A stretch of DNA of 64,000 nucleotides from contig OZ023273.1 in assembly GCA_964007475.1 (NCBI GenBank), positions 121,381,812 to 121,445,811 of the forward strand, written 5' to 3'. The notes under the pieces were generated by a model. The model searched no databases, was not told the DNA's origin, and saw only the letters and a list, made by a program, of their open reading frames with translations. Both the position numbers and the translations under genes were made by a program. Each line of letters begins with the position of its first letter. The stretch's first letter is position 1. Below, piece by piece: positions 1 through 9,534 of this stretch. Origin of the DNA: Hybos culiciformis (taxonomy: Eukaryota > Arthropoda > Insecta > Diptera > Hybotidae).

Positions 1-76
1 ATACCTTTATATAGCCATCTTCTTCTGCGGTCAAGGTCATTCTGCGGTCAAGGTCATTCATATACCTATCTACCAT
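1..76 (-). mobile_element. 5' edge of a LINE fragment (duplicate of 14177-14252)
   Basis: This stretch reads the same as 14177-14252, the upstream end of the LINE endonuclease reading frame described there. The window start cuts it, so the identical stretch may continue to the left. It belongs to the duplicated block 1-1737. Confidence 0.8.
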
Positions 77-868
77 TCCTAACTAATTGACTTCAAAATT
101 AAATAGAAAACTAAAAATATAGTAGGTACCTAATCGAAAATAAAATCTAATAACTAAAAAGAAACTAAAAAGTAATTTTTTGTATTCATAAATAAAGAAA
201 TAAATACATCAGAAAATCAGAGGACTTTATGAGCTATGATTGAGCCTCAAAAAAACTATTCAAGGATTACATGAATACGTATATAATTAAAAGATAATAT
301 TTTTGGCAACCTTTAGATTAGATTATGCCGTTTCAAAAATGTTAAAAACGCTCAGTTTCCGAGATGTTTGTGAAAAACTAAAAATGTCCTCTTTCTGAAA
401 AAATATGGGAAACCCATTAATTGAGAACTGATGTAAGTACCTAGAAGGTTCCAACGTGTTAGTCAACCAACAACTGATAGGTACTGAGTGCAGAAATATT
501 GATATCTATCTAAATTGCACGTTCTAGGGAAATTTATTAACTATTCAAATTAAAAAAAGACATTTTTAAAAAATTTGTTATGTTAATTTATTTAAAAATC
601 TATTAAGTTCCGTTTTATAAATGTTAAGTACAACAGTTTTGTATAATAATAATAATAAAATACCACAGAGAAATAATACTTAAATAATACATTTTATTAA
701 AATGAAAAATTATTACCTATAGGTATGTCTACCTAGTTATAAAATGTTAATGGCGAAAAAATTATAAAAAATAGATATTCGAGTTGACAAAATTAAAAAA
801 AAATTGTAACATTTACTTGTTGTAAACAAAAATGTATTTAATTTTTTAATTTAATGTAATTCCGCAAT
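77..868. other. Duplicated 3' flank of EOGT, no gene
   Basis: AT-rich non-coding DNA identical, where compared, to 14253-15044. It lies between the truncated LINE and the EOGT stop codon. A minus-strand AATAAA-type signal (plus-strand tttatt at 693-698) lies about 170 bases past the stop codon. Nothing else was recognised. Confidence 0.7.
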
Positions 869-1737
869 TCATAATTCATCTCTTTTTGAAATGTTCGATT
901 TTTTATTTAAAAACTGTTTGTAAGTTTGTTCATTAGAAATAATGACAGCTGCTTTATTTACTATTCTCATAAATTCGGTTTTATCAAATTTATAATTTGT
1001 AAACTTCGCATGAGCTCCACCATGCTCATGACTCTCATTATTATCTTGAGCATGTAATAAATCTTGTGATTCCCATGTGAAATAATGAACACCACGTAAT
1101 CGAGCCAAATCTTTATAACAAGTTGAGTCTTCGCAGTTATATAATTCAAAAACTGCTGCCCAATCGGGAAGAAATAAAAGATGAGTTAAGCCAGCTCCAT
1201 GTATGCCAATAAAAATGTCAGTATTACGTATAATTTCTAACTGATCCAAAAAACTTAGCCCCTTTTCGAATGACACAACATTTACCGAATAATTTTTACT
1301 TTTATTTAGCTCATTAACCAGTTCTTTATAATTTAATATTTGACGATATTTGGTACGACGAATTAAAAATGTTATTCTAATTTGTGTTTGTTGCACATCT
1401 TTTCTATGTAAAGGTACTTTTAACCTGTGCAAAACAAATTCTGAGAATGCTTTAAATAATCCACTTTTGTGGCAGCTGTGTATTATTGGTGTATTATAGT
1501 ATAATCCAAAAATCATTCGAGGAAGTAGCGGTAAAACTAAATTTCGAAAACAAACTTTTTTTCCCTTAAAGTGTTTTAGATCGTGTATTTCGTTTTTGGT
1601 AAATGCTTTAAAGACATCAGAAAACCAGCTAAAATAATTATATGTTTCCCAAATAATTATGTTAACATCGGTATCAAAAGCTTCTGGATTAGACTGGTTC
1701 ACATGTAGAGAAGCGTATAAATTAAAAAAATCACAAA
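869..1737 (-). CDS. EOGT, C-terminal part, cut by the scaffold gap (probable assembly duplicate)
   Basis: This is the C-terminal part of EGF-domain-specific O-GlcNAc transferase, ending with the same ER-retention-like RDEL tail as the complete gene at 15045-17298. The two copies are shifted by exactly 14176 bases and look the same base for base where compared, coding and flanking DNA alike. The reading frame runs straight into the N gap at 1738, so the 5' part of the exon and the signal-peptide exon are missing. A recent true duplication would look similar, but identity in non-coding flanks beside a fixed-size gap favours overlapping contigs or a retained haplotig. I would not count it as a second gene. 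Confidence 0.75.
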
Positions 1738-1937
1738 NNNNNNNNNNNNNNNNNNNNNNNNNNNNNNNNNNNNNNNNNNNNNNNNNNNNNNNNNNNNNNN
1801 NNNNNNNNNNNNNNNNNNNNNNNNNNNNNNNNNNNNNNNNNNNNNNNNNNNNNNNNNNNNNNNNNNNNNNNNNNNNNNNNNNNNNNNNNNNNNNNNNNNN
1901 NNNNNNNNNNNNNNNNNNNNNNNNNNNNNNNNNNNNN
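1738..1937. other. Assembly gap of 200 N
   Basis: Exactly 200 N bases, a placeholder of fixed size as inserted by scaffolding software, so the real distance is unknown. The left side stops inside EOGT. The right side starts just before a repeat block that recurs at 7015-7265. Confidence 0.98.
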
Positions 1938-2858
1938 ATTTTTTTCGTCTAAACTTTACATATTACATGTACAAGCCCGATGTGGCAGAAACTTCAGAAA
2001 CTTGGTGAGGAGGTAGAGGCGGTGTCCAAGCCCCCAAATCCAAAAAAAAAAATTTTCTTAGAAATGCCCCGTTTCGGATATATGACCCCTCACAGTTTTC
2101 ATACATTTTTGTATCGCCAAATTTTTTTTGCCCTATGTTGGTAGAGGGAGGATCCCAGAACGAAATGGGGCGGGCTGACGGTTGGTCTGTGGGATTTGCG
2201 GCGCTCGAATTTTTTTAATAAAATTTTATACTAAAGGACGATGGGAAGGAAGATTAGACTCAAATTTATGCCAAACCACAAATAATTTGTGTTTTTGTAG
2301 CTTTAAAAATGAATTTCAATAAAAAAGGAAGGATCCGTGTTACTGTTGACTTAGATGCAATGGTGTTTATCGATTTACAAAGTCTAGCCTAACGGAAAAA
2401 CCATAAAAAATTTCAATGTCCAGTCTTGTTTTATGTGACACAATTAGGGCTGCAATTGTTTTTTTTTTAAGTTTGTTTCCTTTAGCGTTTCTTAAGAGAA
2501 ATAATTAACCCTTTCTGAATACCCAAAATTAAATAGGTACCTACTTGTTTACATATCGGAATGACATATTTGATATTTCAGCACAGATAACAAAAAATCA
2601 GTTAAAAAAAATTTGCTTAATCATTTAAATTTTTGCTGTTTTCTAATTATGTCATGTTAGCTCGCAGAAATTAAGTATAAATAATTTTAAAACAATATTC
2701 CAAATAATTTAAACATACACTTACATGATTTTTTTTATTAAAACTAAAGATACCGCTAACAAAACTTAAAATACAAATTTCCAATATAACTATGATTCCT
2801 TCGTAATAAAATATGAAGCTTCGTATTATTATTAAAAGTATTAATAGTAGATTATTGT
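1938..2858. repeat. Contig start with a GC-richer repeat block (about 1975-2225), then AT-rich non-coding DNA
   Basis: The part around 1975-2225 shares order and motifs with 7015-7265. Both have runs of C before an aaat stretch, a 'catacattttt' stretch, an oligo-T followed by 'gccc', a G-rich run, and a segment reading 'ggttggtctgtgggatttgcgg' or close to it. This is a dispersed repeat, which may explain why the assembly broke here. From 2226 to 2858 I see only AT-rich DNA. Confidence 0.6.
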
Positions 2859-3030
2859 ATATGTAAACTAAATTTGTTATTAATTAAGAGTTCTGTATAC
2901 ACAAAAATACATTGACACGAGTCAATACTTATATCACGAGACCGAAGGTCGAGTGATATAAATTGACAAGTGTCAATGTATTTTTGTGTTAATACAGAAC
3001 GAGTTGTATAACAAATTTTGTTTGCATATC
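2859..3030. repeat. Imperfect inverted repeat (hairpin element)
   Basis: The left arm (about 2859-2939) and right arm (about 2951-3030) are reverse complements with a few mismatches. They share 'acaaaaatacattgacac' and the flanking 'ttgttat' and 'ttctgta' segments. The centre is 'gaccgaaggtc', itself palindromic. No open frame spans it. It looks like a small foldback or MITE copy about 440 bases past the stop of the C1orf43-like gene. Confidence 0.7.
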
Positions 3031-3470
3031 CAATATACTGTTTTAATGCGTAGGGGAGAGGTAGTTGCAAAGAGAGAATATTTTTTCTTCTCATTTTTTC
3101 TAATTTTTTTTTTGTATTTGGCTGTATTGAAATATTGTGAGAGATATTATGTTTGTTTAGATATTACGTAATATTCAATACGAAACATCTAAATGATTTC
3201 ATTATTTACGCTGATGCATCTAAATTTTTTCATTATTTACGCAGATGCATCTAAATGATTGCATGTGTATTGACGCATATAATACTCCATTTAATGATCT
3301 AAATTCTATAGCACTAAATACAACATAACGATCCCCAACGCATTAAAATACATAATCTATTCATATTTATTTCCACTTTTTATGTTCTACTATATATCCG
3401 TATTCATAAATAAAAAGCATTTTTCTATTATGCTAATTTAATTTTATTATATTTATATTTTTCGATCTAT
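3031..3470. other. 3' flank of the C1orf43-like gene with a short tandem repeat
   Basis: Between about 3186 and 3263 a unit of about 31 bases containing 'ttcattatttacgc.gatgcatctaaa' occurs two to three times with small changes. A minus-strand AATAAA signal (plus-strand tttatt, 3443-3448) lies 23 bases past the stop codon of the gene at 3471, a suitable poly(A) position. Confidence 0.55.
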
Positions 3471-5320
3471 TTAATTCCTGGAATCATCAGAATATTTTGA
3501 AATGCTAATTATTTCATTTTCATCATCCGGAATACCTTCAACGTTAGGGATGTGATGTATGATGTCTTTATCTTTTAATTCAAGTGATAATTTTTCCTTT
3601 TCAACAATTTTTTGTTGCACAATTGTTGAAGGCAACTGATGTTGCTGCAAACCCAATGTAAGTTTTGCTTTGGTTTTTTGAACCGGAATATTGACTATCT
3701 CTTCGTTTTGAATCTCACTTTCGTTAGAGAATCCGAATCCAGTAGAAAGTGGAGGTGGTTTCAACCTAGAAGGATCTAAAAGAGATTGCATTTTTGTTTG
3801 TTTTTTTACTGGTGTTCGAGATGGCGATGTTTTACGACTATTTGAGAAAGATTTTAATACTTTGGCGGCATCGATCAATTTCATTAAAAGACGGTGATAT
3901 GAATCATATTCAACACTCCCGAATTCATTTGGATCATGACGAGCATGTTCGTACCTAATAAAAAATTTAAAATTTAGAAAACACTCGAGAAATCCATGAT
4001 ATAAATATTTTATAAATAATCTAAAATAATATATTTTATTTAAAAGTTTAAAAGAAGATAAAAATTAAATTTTACAAATTTTTTATATCAATTTATTTGT
4101 AGATATTTTGTAGATGCAAAAGCAATATCTTAGGAGACGCATAACTTACATGTCCATAAATTGATGAATCATTCGGACGCCAGATCCATTTAAAGGTGGT
4201 GCTAAAGTTGTTAGTAAAAAAGCTCTCAGACTATCATTTGGATGTCTCACAGAACCATCATTTTTAATTATTTCTTTTTCCAATATTTTAACATCATCCA
4301 TTGCCTGCATTCTAAAAAAAAATAATTTTAAATTGTTTTACTTTAAAGTTTTAAAATTAATAACCTATAATAGTAAGATGGTAGTGGTAAGTCTGGTTTC
4401 AAAATATATATGTTATCGTCCCAAATTAATTTAGGTTCGTATGTGATCCTCTGGATGCAGTCCAGTCGTCGTTCAATTTCTCTACGCATTTGCTGTAAAG
4501 AGATTTATTTAATTTGGTAAATTTTCAAGTGTTTGTAATTTACATTAAATTTCACCTTTGTCAGTCAACATAAATTATAATTTTTGTAAGTTATAATTAT
4601 AACTTAAAATAATGTAGGAATTTTGAAAAATATTTTGAAGAACAAAACTCTTAAAAAAATTTCTGGTTTAAATTTTTAGAATCTACCTACCATTTGTTTT
4701 TTCTTCAACATTTAGTCACAGAATTAGTGTTCTGTTCGAAAAATTCGTGAGACGTCATAAGAGAATAAATTTGAAAACAAGAAACCTACCCAGTAATCTT
4801 AAAAGAATTACTTATAAGACATTCATACCATTAACAGTCACAAAAATTAAATTGAAATGAAATTAATTTATTCTTTGGTTTTAAAAATATATTTTCGGTT
4901 TTTTATACAATAATCTTTACAAAATTAAATTAGGATTGTAATTTGTTCGCTGAAAAAACATTTATCGATTTTGTTTTAATATAGGTAATACCTAGTGTAA
5001 TAGGCATGAATGAAAATAACAAAGAACCAAAAATTATAATCTTTGTGAATATGGTAACAAATTATAATAGATTACCTAGCTCTTTAACATTTTTTAGCTT
5101 ACCTTTTTTGTATCATTTCCAACTGGAACGTGTGGGCCTCGACGAGACCTTAATGCGAAACGCATTATTTGTCTTTTTGCAAACAAAAATAAAATTAAAA
5201 AAATTAAAACTCCACCACCGATTATCAAAATTATCATAACACCTAAAAAATTTATAAAGAAAAAATTAAATAAATAAGTTGAATTAAATTAAAATATATT
5301 TTACCTGAAAGAGGTTTCAT
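3471..5320 (-). CDS. C1orf43/NICE-3 family single-pass membrane protein
   Basis: Five exons on the minus strand: 5305-5320, 5103-5242, 4365-4492, 4150-4311 and 3471-3954. All introns are GT/AG and the frame is kept, giving about 309 residues. After a short N-terminus there is one hydrophobic segment (about residues 6-26), then the family signature RQIMRFALRSRRGPHVPVG (about 29-47). Further family blocks are a basic stretch with IERRLDCIQRITYEPKL, the middle part around LRAFLLTTLAPPLNGSGVRM, and a YEHARHDPNEFGS segment. These match the order in human C1orf43 (253 residues) from memory. The Ser/Pro-rich C-terminal tail of about 130 residues is longer than in the human protein. The molecular role of the family is poorly known. 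The first exon codes only five residues plus one base, so the start rests on the splice fit. Confidence 0.85.
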
Positions 5321-5460
5321 TTTCAATCACATTTACAATATTATAATAATATTACTAATTTGTTTTTATTATTATTATTAATACCTATTAATTTAGCTTT
5401 TGTTTTTACTTTTCATTTTAAAGCAAAAATCCTCCATTCTGACAATTCTGAATTATACCT
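5321..5460. other. Upstream region of the C1orf43-like gene
   Basis: About 140 bases of AT-rich DNA between the start codon at 5320 and the first transposon of the nest. It probably holds the 5' UTR and core promoter; no clear TATA or initiator motif stands out. The transposons at 5461 onward sit very close to the gene's 5' end. Confidence 0.4.
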
Positions 5461-6029
5461 TGTCTCCACTTCAGGTTCAAAGTAGTGTTAAACTTGTTTA
5501 AAACTACAAGCGTGTACACTACAAATTCTATGTTTACTTTGACATGACAAAAAAAAAAATTATTTGTAAACTTTTAATATTGAAGTAAACAAAATAATAT
5601 TTTAATAACAAAACATTTAGTTTAAAATAAATTTTTCCAATTCATAATTTTTAAATAAAAAAATAAAAATAAAAATGAAAAGTTACAAAAAATTATTACT
5701 CATAAAATATTTCAAATTTTTCAAATATTTTAATTATATTTTGCTTTCAAATAATAAATTATATTTTGCTTTCAAATATTTTTATTTACATATTTTTGAC
5801 AACCGGTTGATTTTTTCCAATTTTTGATCCATCCAACAAGAAGTGTGCCATATTGAGTGAAACTTTCTTAAAAAATTGTGAATTTGTATGGTTGGCACCC
5901 CTAAATTTTAGTAGTTTTGGGCAAAACTTATTACAAACAACTTCAAATTTTTATATGGACAAAACTACTTTAAACGAAGAACGAAACTACTTTCCTGTGT
6001 AAAACACGTTTCACACTGAAGTGGAGACA
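5461..6029. mobile_element. Non-autonomous inverted-repeat element, 569 bp
   Basis: It starts with TGTCTCCACTTCAG and ends with the exact reverse complement CTGAAGTGGAGACA. Subterminal sequences also pair loosely ('caaagtag' and 'acaagcgtgtacac' against the right end). It has no coding capacity. I could not see a convincing target-site duplication, so the superfamily is open. Confidence 0.7.
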
Positions 6030-6266
6030 GCACTTTAGGTACCTATTAATTTAAGGGAGTGGCTACAGTTACGGCAACCGTAACTTATTTTTTTTTTAAC
6101 AGTTACGGTTAACGTAACTTATTTTTTTTTTAACAGTTACGGTTAACGTAACTTATTTTTTTTTTTAAAGTTACGGCAACCGTAACTTTTAGGTAATGCT
6201 TAAAGTTACGGCAATTTTTTTTTTTTTTTTTTTCGAAAAAAAAAAAAAATTATTTAATTTTATTTT

Positions 6267-6297
<31 letters not shown>

Positions 6298-6304
6298 TTG
6301 TCTT

Positions 6305-6375
6305 AACCCTTTCTTCGGGATTCGAACCTCGTTCTTTAGCATTTCATTCTACCACTCTACCTCTCGGCTACAGTG
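6305..6375 (-). repeat. tRNA-like segment with Pol III A and B box resemblance (element A)
   Basis: On the minus strand it contains a good B box, GGTTCGAATCC (6318-6328). About 25-45 bases upstream is an A-box-like TAGCCGAGAGG followed by 'tagagtggtagaa'. The T-arm stem pairs poorly and no acceptor stem closes it, so this is a tRNA-derived relic or promoter-like segment rather than a working tRNA gene. The same segment recurs in element B. Confidence 0.6.
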
Positions 6376-6577
6376 TTAAAATAATAAACGTGTACAAAAT
6401 AGAAAATATAAATTATGTGTAAATGTGAAAGTTATTGACAAGTAAAAACCTTACATCGTCATACAAAAAATGCAAGAATAGTAAAACCTTACATAGTTAT
6501 ACAAAAATACAAAAAAAAGAATTAAAAGCGCGAAGCGCCAAGGCAAAAAAAAAAAAAAAAAAAGAAGCCGGCGCCGT

Positions 6578-7605
6578 GACATTTGTCCGCGGGACATTTG
6601 TCCGCGATGAAATTTGTATGGAAAACTTCGCGGACAAATGTCATTTTGCAAAATGTCATTTGTCCGCGATTGTAAAATGACATTTGTCCGCCGCGGACAA
6701 ATGTCCCAAAATTAGCGGACAAATGACATTTTGCAAAATGACATTTGTCCGCGATTAAATTTTCTAACTTTAGCGGACAAATGTCATTTTGCAAAATGTC
6801 ATTTGTCCGCGATTGATTTTTCGAATTTTTAGCGGACAAATGTCATTTTGCAAAATGTCATTTGTCCGCGATTGAAATTTTTAATTTTTAGCGGACAAAT
6901 GTCATTTTGCAAAATGTCATTTGTCCGCGATTGATTTTTCAGTTTTTTAGCGGACAAATGTCATTTTGCAAAATGTCATTTGTCCGCGATTGATTTTTCA
7001 ATTTTGGAGATACTGCAGATTCCGTGAACCACTCAGAATCGTCTGAAGCTTGGAAAAGGGAAGAGGGGTAGAGTCCCCCCAAATTGTTCATACATTTTGT
7101 ATATGCAATTTTTTTTTTTTGCCCGATTTGCCCCTTAAATAGAGGGGGGTGGGGGGCGGCGGGCGGGAGGGTGGACTGGTGGTTGGTCAGTGGGATTTGC
7201 GGCTGACGCCCCCCACCCCCTCTCTCGTTGTGCCGATTCTGATTGGTTCACGTCATCTGCACTTTAGCCTAAAATTTTTAGCGGACATATGTCATTTTCC
7301 AAAATGTCCTTTGTCCGCGATTGCTTTTTTTAATTTTTAGCGGACAAATGTCATTTTTCAAAATGTCATTTGTCCGCGATTGATTTTTTAAATTTTTAGC
7401 GGACAAATGTCATTTTGCAAAATGTCATTTGTCCGCGATTGATTTTTCATATTTTTAGCGGACAAATGTCATTTTGCAAAATGTCATTTGTCCGCGATTA
7501 ATTTTTATCGCGGACAAAAGACATTTTGAATCGCGGACAAATGTCATTTTTATGTCCGCGATACAAAAACAAATCGCGGACAAATGTCCCGCGGACAAAT
7601 GTCCA
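6578..7605. repeat. Tandem array of palindromes, period about 60 bp
   Basis: The core unit is a palindrome with half-site GCGGACAAATGTCATTTTG followed by its near-exact complement (usually one T/A mismatch), separated by AT-rich spacers such as 'gattgatttttcaattttta'. Full cores lie near 6630, 6715, 6771, 6831, 6890, 6949, 7280, 7338, 7398 and 7457, with partial copies at both ends. A GC-rich block (7007-7270) divides the array in two. Long repeats with short AT spacers and no cas genes rule out CRISPR. Confidence 0.9.
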
Positions 7606-7990
7606 ACCCCCGTCATAATGCTCAAAAAAAACTTTGCCGTAATCACTAAAAACAAAAAAAAAGTTACGTCCGCCGTAACTTTAGTCAATTTTCAACAGGA
7701 TTACGGTTGCCGTAACTCTCAAAAAAAAAAAAAGAGTTACGTTTGCCGTAACTTTAAACAATTTTCAACAGGATTACGGTTGCCGTAACTCTCAAAAATA
7801 AAAAAAAAGTTACGTTTGCCGTAACTTTAGTCAATTTTCAACAGGATTACGGTTGCCGTAACTCTAAAAATAAAAAAAGAGTTACGTTTGCCGTAACTTT
7901 AGTCAATTTTGAACAGGATTACGGTTGCCGTAACTCTCAAAAAAAAAAAAAGAGTTACGTTTGCCGTAACTGTAGACGCTCCCTTAATTT

Positions 7991-8807
7991 AAGGGAGTGG
8001 CTACAGTTACGGCAACCGTAACTTAGTTTTTTTTTTTAACAGTTACGGTTAACGTAACTTATTTTTTTTTTTAACAGTTACGGTTAACGTAACTTATTTT
8101 TTTTTTTAAAGTTACGGCAACCGTAACTTTTAGGTAATGCTTAAAGTTACGGCAATTTTTTTTTTTTTTTTTCGAAAAAAAAAAAAAAATTTATTTAATT
8201 TTCTTTTTTTTTTTTTTTTTTCTTTTTTTCTTTTTTTTTTTGTCTTAACCCTTTCTTCGGGATTCGAACCTCGATCTTTAGCATTTCATTCTACCACTCT
8301 ACCTCTCGGCTACAGTATTAAAATTATAAACGTGTACAAAATAGAAAATATAAATTATGTGTACATGTGAAAGTTATTGACAAGTAAAAACCTTACATCG
8401 TCATACAAAAAATGCAAGAATAGTAAAACCTTACATAGTTATACAAAAATACAAAAAAAAGAATTAAAAGCGCGAAGCGCCAAGGCAAAATAAAAAAAAA
8501 AAAAAAAGAAGCCCTAGGGGGTTTGGGGGAGGCGGCGGCCGTCCCCCATTCAGCATAACAACTTTTTATTTAAAAAAAAAGTCATAATGCTCAAAAAAAA
8601 CTTTGCCGTAATCACTAAAAAAAAAAAAAAAGTTACGTCCGCCGTAACTTTAGACAATTTTCTACAGGATTACGGTTGCCGTAACTCAAAAAATAAAAAA
8701 AGAGTTACGTTTGCCGTAACTTTAGTCAATTTTCAACAGGATTACGGTTGCCGTAACTCTAAAAATAAAAAAAGAGTTACGTTTGCCGTAACTGTAGACG
8801 CTCCCTT
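7991..8807. mobile_element. Composite element B, a shorter relative of element A
   Basis: It repeats the left third of element A almost base for base (7991-8505 against 6053-6560), including the tRNA-like segment. It also repeats the right part (8580-8807 against the end of A) with fewer tandem units. In place of the palindromic satellite it has about 70 bases of GC-rich DNA ('ccctagggggtttggggg'). It abuts element A through one shared AATTT (7986-7990) and has AATTT again on the right (8808-8812). The two therefore look like two insertions into one target or an element dimer. Confidence 0.75.
8245..8320 (-). repeat. tRNA-like segment with Pol III box resemblance (element B)
   Basis: Second copy of the segment at 6305-6375. 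The minus-strand B box GGTTCGAATCC (8260-8270) is intact and the A-box-like TAGCCGAGAGG is retained. One base differs just outside the B box. It is not a functional tRNA by structure. Confidence 0.6.
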
Positions 8808-8812
8808 AATTT

Positions 8813-9059
8813 AAAGTGATTTAAAAGAAAAATAAAAAGTTAGTATGTAATCATCGATTTAATAGGTCTTACATGTAAGATAGTGTTTTGACCGTTTGTT
8901 TAAAGTTGTCATTTTGAAAAGTTTATTAGTTCTTCTCCTGAGTTGTTTTCAGAATAAAAATATTTCAAAAGTATTTTGTTAGTATAATGAAATGTCAAAA
9001 ATATTTAGTAAAATATAGGAGTGTATGTATTAAAATATTCTGCAGAATAAATATCATTA
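8813..9059. other. AT-rich DNA between elements
   Basis: No open frame or repeat was recognised here. Confidence 0.4.
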
Positions 9060-9482
9060 TGCCTTGAGCACAGCTAATGCCGCAAAGCAATTTTGAGCTA
9101 CCGTAAAAACCGATTTTCTGCGTTATTTCTTATTTATTTTAAATAAAAATTATGAAAAACGAAAGATATTAATTTTATTGATTTTTTGTAAAAAGAATTT
9201 CTTAAAATTATTTCATAATTAATTAAAAAACTGAATTTATTTTTTTTTTGCTCCAGAAAGAATTGACTACGTCACAAAATAATTTTTTTGTTTCTTTTTC
9301 ACAGCGTTTCTTTTGCATCGTAATTTGATTTTGCTGTATTTTTCTGTCACAATCATATTATAAAAAAAACAAAAGCAGTTGTTTGCAGTTGATTTTTTTG
9401 CTTTCAGGTAAAATTAGCTGTGAACAGGTTTCCGGAACATTCCTTCAAAAATTGCTTTGCGGTATTAGCTGTGATCAAGGCA
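9060..9482. mobile_element. Inverted-repeat element flanked by TA, 423 bp
   Basis: The left end TGCCTTGAGCACAGCTAATG and the complement of the right end TGCCTTGATCACAGCTAATA match, and the match runs on through 'ccgcaaagcaattttt' (about 36 bp with few mismatches). TA dinucleotides flank both ends (9058-9059 and 9483-9484), as for Tc1/mariner-type elements. There is no coding sequence, so it is non-autonomous. Confidence 0.7.
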
Positions 9483-9534
9483 TAACTGTCAAAGTTGTTT
9501 TGATTCCAATATGATTCCAATTAATACTTTGTTC

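Larger units (their letters stand above)
6053..7985. mobile_element. Composite element A: terminal inverted repeats, tRNA-like segment, palindromic satellite
   Basis: The ends are inverted (AAGGGAGTGGCTACAGTTAC at the left, matching the complement of the right end GTAACTGTAGACGCTCCCTT with few differences). It is flanked by AATTT on both sides (6048-6052 and 7986-7990). Order inside: repeats of a GTTACGG(C/T)..CCGTAAC palindrome, long T/A runs, a minus-strand tRNA-like segment, a palindromic satellite array (6578-7605) interrupted by a GC-rich block (7007-7270), then tandem copies of a ~71-bp unit with GTTACG palindromes (about 7620-7975). Short open frames inside come from repeats and homopolymers. 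It is probably a non-autonomous DNA element. Its left and right parts are shared with element B. Confidence 0.75.

Noticed and set aside
1659..1952. Plus-strand open frame running through the N gap
   Set aside because: It exists only because N codons do not read as stops, and it is antisense to EOGT.
6305..6375. Functional tRNA gene on the minus strand
   Set aside because: The B box is good but the T stem and acceptor stem do not pair.
6435..6839. Open frames of 66-105 codons on both strands in the palindromic array
   Set aside because: They are translations of satellite and homopolymer sequence and change with repeat number.
6578..7605. Regular repeats with spacers resembling a CRISPR array
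   Set aside because: The units are long palindromes with near-identical AT spacers inside a eukaryotic transposon, and there are no cas genes.
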